Made by a program: the position numbers and the translations under genes. The notes beneath the pieces are model-generated. The model saw only the letters and a list, made by a program, of their open reading frames with translations. It ran no database searches and was not told where the DNA came from. From Candidatus Kuenenia stuttgartensis (GTDB lineage Bacteria; Planctomycetota; Planctomycetia; Isosphaerales; Isosphaeraceae), in NCBI GenBank assembly GCA_945872325.1, contig CAMBZY010000122.1:1-8297 (forward strand): 8,297 nucleotides of DNA. The letters run 5' to 3'. Positions 6,277 to 8,297 of this stretch are shown here, one piece after another; within the stretch, counting starts at the first letter, position 1, and each line of letters opens with the position of its first letter.

Positions 6277-7349
6277 TCATCGCAGGCATCGGAACGGCTG
6301 TTCCACCACACACCATCGAACAATCGGCAGCATTTGAGATCATGAAAGTGCTCTCTCCGATCGAGCCACACCAGAGCCGGCTTTCGAGGGCTGTGTATCA
6401 TAATTCAGGAGTTTCCACGCGGCACTGTGTGATTCTGGACCAATCCGAAGGCGAACATGCTGACCGCCAGCAATTCTTTACCGAGCAGGAGCCGACCACT
6501 CTTGACCGGATGAAGAAATACGAGGTTTCGGCGATCCCACTGGCCCTTGAATCGTGCGGAATGGCATTTGAAAAATCTGGTCGATTGCCGAGCGAAATCA
6601 CTCACTTGGTGACTGTCTCATGCACCGGATTTTTCTCGCCAGGTGTTGATCTGGCCATTATCAAGCACTTTGGGATATCTCCCGAAGTCGCTCGTACAAA
6701 TGTCGGTTTCATGGGTTGCCACGGCCTGTTTAATGGCTTAAGAGTGGCTCAGGCATTTATTGAAGCGGACCCATCTGCCAAAGTCCTGATCTGTGCATTA
6801 GAGCTTTGCAGCCTCCACCACCAATACGAGTGGACCACCGACAACATGGTGGCCAACGCTCTTTTCGCTGACGGTTCAGCAGCTATTGTTGCTGAATCAT
6901 CGGTCCAGAATGACAATCCAGACAACCATTACAAGTTGATTAAAACCGGCTCGTATGTATTTCAGGACACGGAATTTGCGATGTCCTGGAGGATCGGCGA
7001 TCATGGATTTGAAATGACACTCTCTGCCGAAACGCCACGCCTGATCCACGAGCATCTCCGGCCCTGGCTTGAGAAATGGCTTTCAGAGCAAGGGCTTGCA
7101 ATCAAAGATGTAGGATCCTGGGCGGTACACCCGGGCGGGCCAAGAATTCTGAAGGCATTTGCCGAGTCGATCGATCTGCCAATTGAAGGCGTGGCTTCAT
7201 CGTTCCACATCCTCAATCATTACGGCAATATGTCATCGCCTACGATTGCATTTGTCATGAATCACTTAAAAGAGACAGGCGCAGCCAAGCCCTGTGTGGC
7301 CATCGGCTTCGGGCCAGGGTTGGTCACCGAGGCAGCTTTGTTCTTTTAA
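6273..7349 (+). CDS. Type III polyketide synthase, probably alkylresorcinol-forming
   Basis: The product has 358 residues, usual for bacterial type III synthases, which act as homodimers and extend an acyl-CoA starter with malonyl-CoA without an acyl carrier protein of their own. The full catalytic triad of the chalcone synthase fold is visible: C149 ('VGFMGCHGLFNGLR'), H286 ('AVHPGGPRIL') and N319 ('NHYGNMSSPTI'). Other family motifs are 'SCTGFFSPGVDLAI' (116-129), 'LFADGSAAIV' (197-206) and the C-terminal 'AIGFGPGLVTEAALFF' (343-358). It is the last gene of the operon and overlaps the flavoprotein gene by four bases. From memory, planctomycete synthases next to an oxidoreductase and a methyltransferase gave pentadecyl- and heptadecylresorcinols when expressed elsewhere, so a long-chain fatty starter and alkylresorcinol product are the best guess. 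Chain length and number of extensions cannot be read from sequence by eye. Alkylpyrone formation is the main alternative. Confidence 0.93.
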   Translation: MIIAGIGTAVPPHTIEQSAAFEIMKVLSPIEPHQSRLSRAVYHNSGVSTRHCVILDQSEGEHADRQQFFTEQEPTTLDRMKKYEVSAIPLALESCGMAFEKSGRLPSEITHLVTVSCTGFFSPGVDLAIIKHFGISPEVARTNVGFMGCHGLFNGLRVAQAFIEADPSAKVLICALELCSLHHQYEWTTDNMVANALFADGSAAIVAESSVQNDNPDNHYKLIKTGSYVFQDTEFAMSWRIGDHGFEMTLSAETPRLIHEHLRPWLEKWLSEQGLAIKDVGSWAVHPGGPRILKAFAESIDLPIEGVASSFHILNHYGNMSSPTIAFVMNHLKETGAAKPCVAIGFGPGLVTEAALFF

Positions 7350-7375
7350 AAGTGCGTGGCCCATAAAACACTTTT
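7348..7375 (+). terminator. Weak hairpin after the polyketide synthase
   Basis: AAAAGTG (7348-7354), starting within the stop codon, pairs with CACTTTT (7369-7375) around a 14-base loop, and the stem runs into a short T stretch. It is AT-rich and short, so a weak terminator at best; the larger hairpins further on may do the real work. Confidence 0.35.
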
Positions 7376-7406
7376 TGCACTGGCTTTAAGCACTAAAGGT
7401 GCTGTC

Positions 7407-7440
7407 CATACCAGCCAAGGCCAGCGGCCTTGGTGGTGGG
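7407..7440 (+). repeat. Strong hairpin with CCAAGGCC/GGCCTTGG stem
   Basis: CCAAGGCC (7415-7422) and GGCCTTGG (7426-7433) are perfect inverted repeats around a three-base AGC loop. With one bulged G (7414) the stem continues through CCA (7411-7413) with TGG (7434-7436) and a little further, giving about 13 pairs. No T run follows, so it is not a classic intrinsic terminator. It could protect the operon mRNA 3' end or form part of a larger structured RNA. Confidence 0.5.
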
Positions 7441-7464
7441 AGGATGGTGATTGGCTTTCACGAA

Positions 7465-7506
7465 CCTTGGACGTTGCCCAAGGCTGTTATGGGTCTGGCC
7501 TTTGGC
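7465..7506 (+). repeat. Two competing hairpins
   Basis: CCTTGG (7465-7470) pairs with CCAAGG (7478-7483). The same right arm, as GCCCAAGGC (7476-7484), can instead pair with GCCTTTGGC (7498-7506) with one mismatch. The two structures exclude each other. Both use the same block type as the hairpin at 7415-7433, so longer-range pairings are also possible. Confidence 0.4.
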
Positions 7507-7746
7507 ACTAAAACCAGATCACTCTCAATCCCATAATCCTGAGAATCCCCTATGAGCCATTAATTTTAATCCTCGTCATAATCCTTACAACCTAAATAAT
7601 ACATGCATTCGTTAAAACGATCTCACTTTGCATTGAATTCAGGCGAACTGGGTGTTTTTTGATGCCCCATTTCAGCATTGACCTGCGTTGTCGTGTTATA
7701 TTGGTATCAATTCGCTATTTCAAGAAATTGAATCAGGTGCCTAATC

Positions 7747-7752
7747 AAGGAG
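7747..7752 (+). promoter_or_regulatory. AAGGAG ribosome binding site of the surface-protein gene
   Basis: AAGGAG ends six bases before the ATG at 7759, near-ideal spacing, and so fixes that start. Most genes in this window lack such a clear site. Confidence 0.75.
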
Positions 7753-7758
7753 AGTTCG

Positions 7759-8297
7759 ATGAAGTTCAGCCAATTCAAACTGGGAAGACATTTTTCTGGC
7801 CTGGGGCGTCGTGAATCGAATGCCCTAAAACGAACCAGGAAGTCGGGCCTATTTCTCTCGATGGAACCACTGGACGACCGTATTGTCATGGCGGTCAGCA
7901 CCTGGTCCGGCGCCGTGGATACGCTCTGGTCCACAGCTGGCAACTGGGACACCGCACCGATTGCAGGCGATACTCTGGTCTTCCCCTCGACCGCCACTTC
8001 ATTCATATCTGTGAACGACTTTTCGGCTGGTGAATCGTTTGGTAATATCACGATAAATGGTTCCGGGTACTCCATTACCGGCAATTCGATCAGCCTTGCA
8101 GGGTCGATTGAGTCGACTCAAAATACGGGAGGGAACCTGCTGGGCCTGAATCTGACATTTACTGGGGCCAATTCGACCATCAATGTCGCTCAAACCTCAG
8201 CCAATCTAAGCCTTAGCGGGGCCATAACGAGTCCCACGGTTTTGGAAAAAATCGGCTCAGGGAAACTGATTTTCACAAACAGCCTGACTTATACTGG
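7759..8297 (+). CDS. Planctomycete exported surface protein with beta-strand passenger, N-terminal fragment
   Basis: The frame is open from ATG 7759 to the window edge, 179 full codons plus two bases, with no stop, so the gene continues beyond. Residues 1-30 are rich in Arg and Lys ('GRHFSGLGRRES', 'LKRTRKS'); then 'LFLSMEPLDDRIVMA' (31-45) matches the short 'LExLEDRxxL(S/A)' type motif found near the N-terminus of many planctomycete exported proteins. From residue 48, 'TWSGAVDTLWSTAGNWDTAPIAGDTLVFP' is the typical opening of autotransporter-associated beta-strand proteins ('W-x-x-NW...P..GD..VF'). The rest is Gly/Ser/Thr/Asn-rich with alternating hydrophobics ('ITINGSGYSITGNSISLAGS', 'EKIGSGKLIFT'), as in right-handed beta-helix passengers. 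It is likely a large cell-surface or secreted protein; function, size and C-terminal anchor are unseen. A transporter barrel cannot be claimed. Confidence 0.85.
   Translation, partial: MKFSQFKLGRHFSGLGRRESNALKRTRKSGLFLSMEPLDDRIVMAVSTWSGAVDTLWSTAGNWDTAPIAGDTLVFPSTATSFISVNDFSAGESFGNITINGSGYSITGNSISLAGSIESTQNTGGNLLGLNLTFTGANSTINVAQTSANLSLSGAITSPTVLEKIGSGKLIFTNSLTYT

Larger units (their letters stand above)
7350..7758. other. Gene-free region with clustered hairpins, then AT-rich DNA
   Basis: These 409 bases lie between the polyketide operon and the surface-protein gene. The first part, to about 7510, holds several inverted repeats described separately. The second part, about 7550-7640, is AT-rich and probably contains the promoter of the following gene. 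A 30-codon frame from ATG 7444 runs through the hairpins and has no ribosome site, so it is not called. A TATATT at 7697-7702 could be a -10 box, but no -35 box is suitably spaced. Confidence 0.6.

Noticed and set aside
7444..7536. 30-codon open frame inside the hairpin cluster
   Set aside because: It has no ribosome site, and its sequence is explained by the inverted repeats.
7678..7702. TTGACC followed by TATATT as a promoter for the surface-protein gene
   Set aside because: The spacer is only 13 bases, too short for a normal sigma-70 promoter.
7707..8084. 125-codon open frame on the minus strand at the start of the surface-protein gene
   Set aside because: The plus-strand frame from 7759 has a good ribosome site and recognisable domain sequence; the minus frame has neither.
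1..8297. Mobile element, CRISPR array, tRNA or rRNA gene
   Set aside because: No transposase or integrase motifs, regularly spaced repeats, cloverleaf sequences or rRNA-like stretches were seen on either strand.

Overview
The window looks like a chromosomal piece of a planctomycete (phylum Planctomycetota). The strongest pointer is the truncated gene at the right edge. It combines the arginine-rich leader and 'EPLDDR'-type motif found at the start of many planctomycete exported proteins with an autotransporter-like beta-strand passenger beginning. A three-gene type III polyketide synthase operon of a kind recurrent in that phylum, weak or absent Shine-Dalgarno sites on several genes, and a base composition that looks only slightly above 50% GC fit the same picture. 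The genus cannot be fixed by eye.

Layout from left to right. 1-311: 3' end of a UbiD-family decarboxylase. 413-1114: a probable YceI-domain lipoprotein. 1138-1168: a hairpin shared as terminator by two convergent genes. 1168-2259 (minus): an RlmN/Cfr-family radical SAM protein that keeps the catalytic cysteines but has lost two usual family motifs. 2260-2671: a divergent intergenic region with a candidate promoter for the radical SAM gene and an inverted repeat upstream of the protease. 2672-4270: a two-PDZ Deg/HtrA serine protease, closed by a strong terminator at 4304-4344.

4397-7349 holds three tightly overlapping genes on the plus strand: a class I SAM methyltransferase, an FAD-dependent oxidoreductase of the geranylgeranyl-reductase type, and a type III polyketide synthase. 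The overlaps (TGATG and ATGA) imply translational coupling and one pathway. From what is known of similar gene sets (hierridin-type hid genes in picocyanobacteria, and planctomycete operons linked to alkylresorcinols), the likely scheme is that the synthase makes an alkylresorcinol from a fatty acyl starter, the flavoprotein oxidises the ring or chain, and the methyltransferase adds a methyl group. This is the main system of interest. It appears to belong to a described class, but the final native product is not established by anything seen here.

7350-7758 is a gene-free stretch with an unusual cluster of alternative hairpins built from CCAAGG/CCTTGG blocks, then AT-rich DNA. At 7759 a gene with a good ribosome binding site begins and runs off the window. 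It is the start of what is probably a large surface protein. No tRNA, rRNA, CRISPR array, insertion sequence or phage gene was seen.
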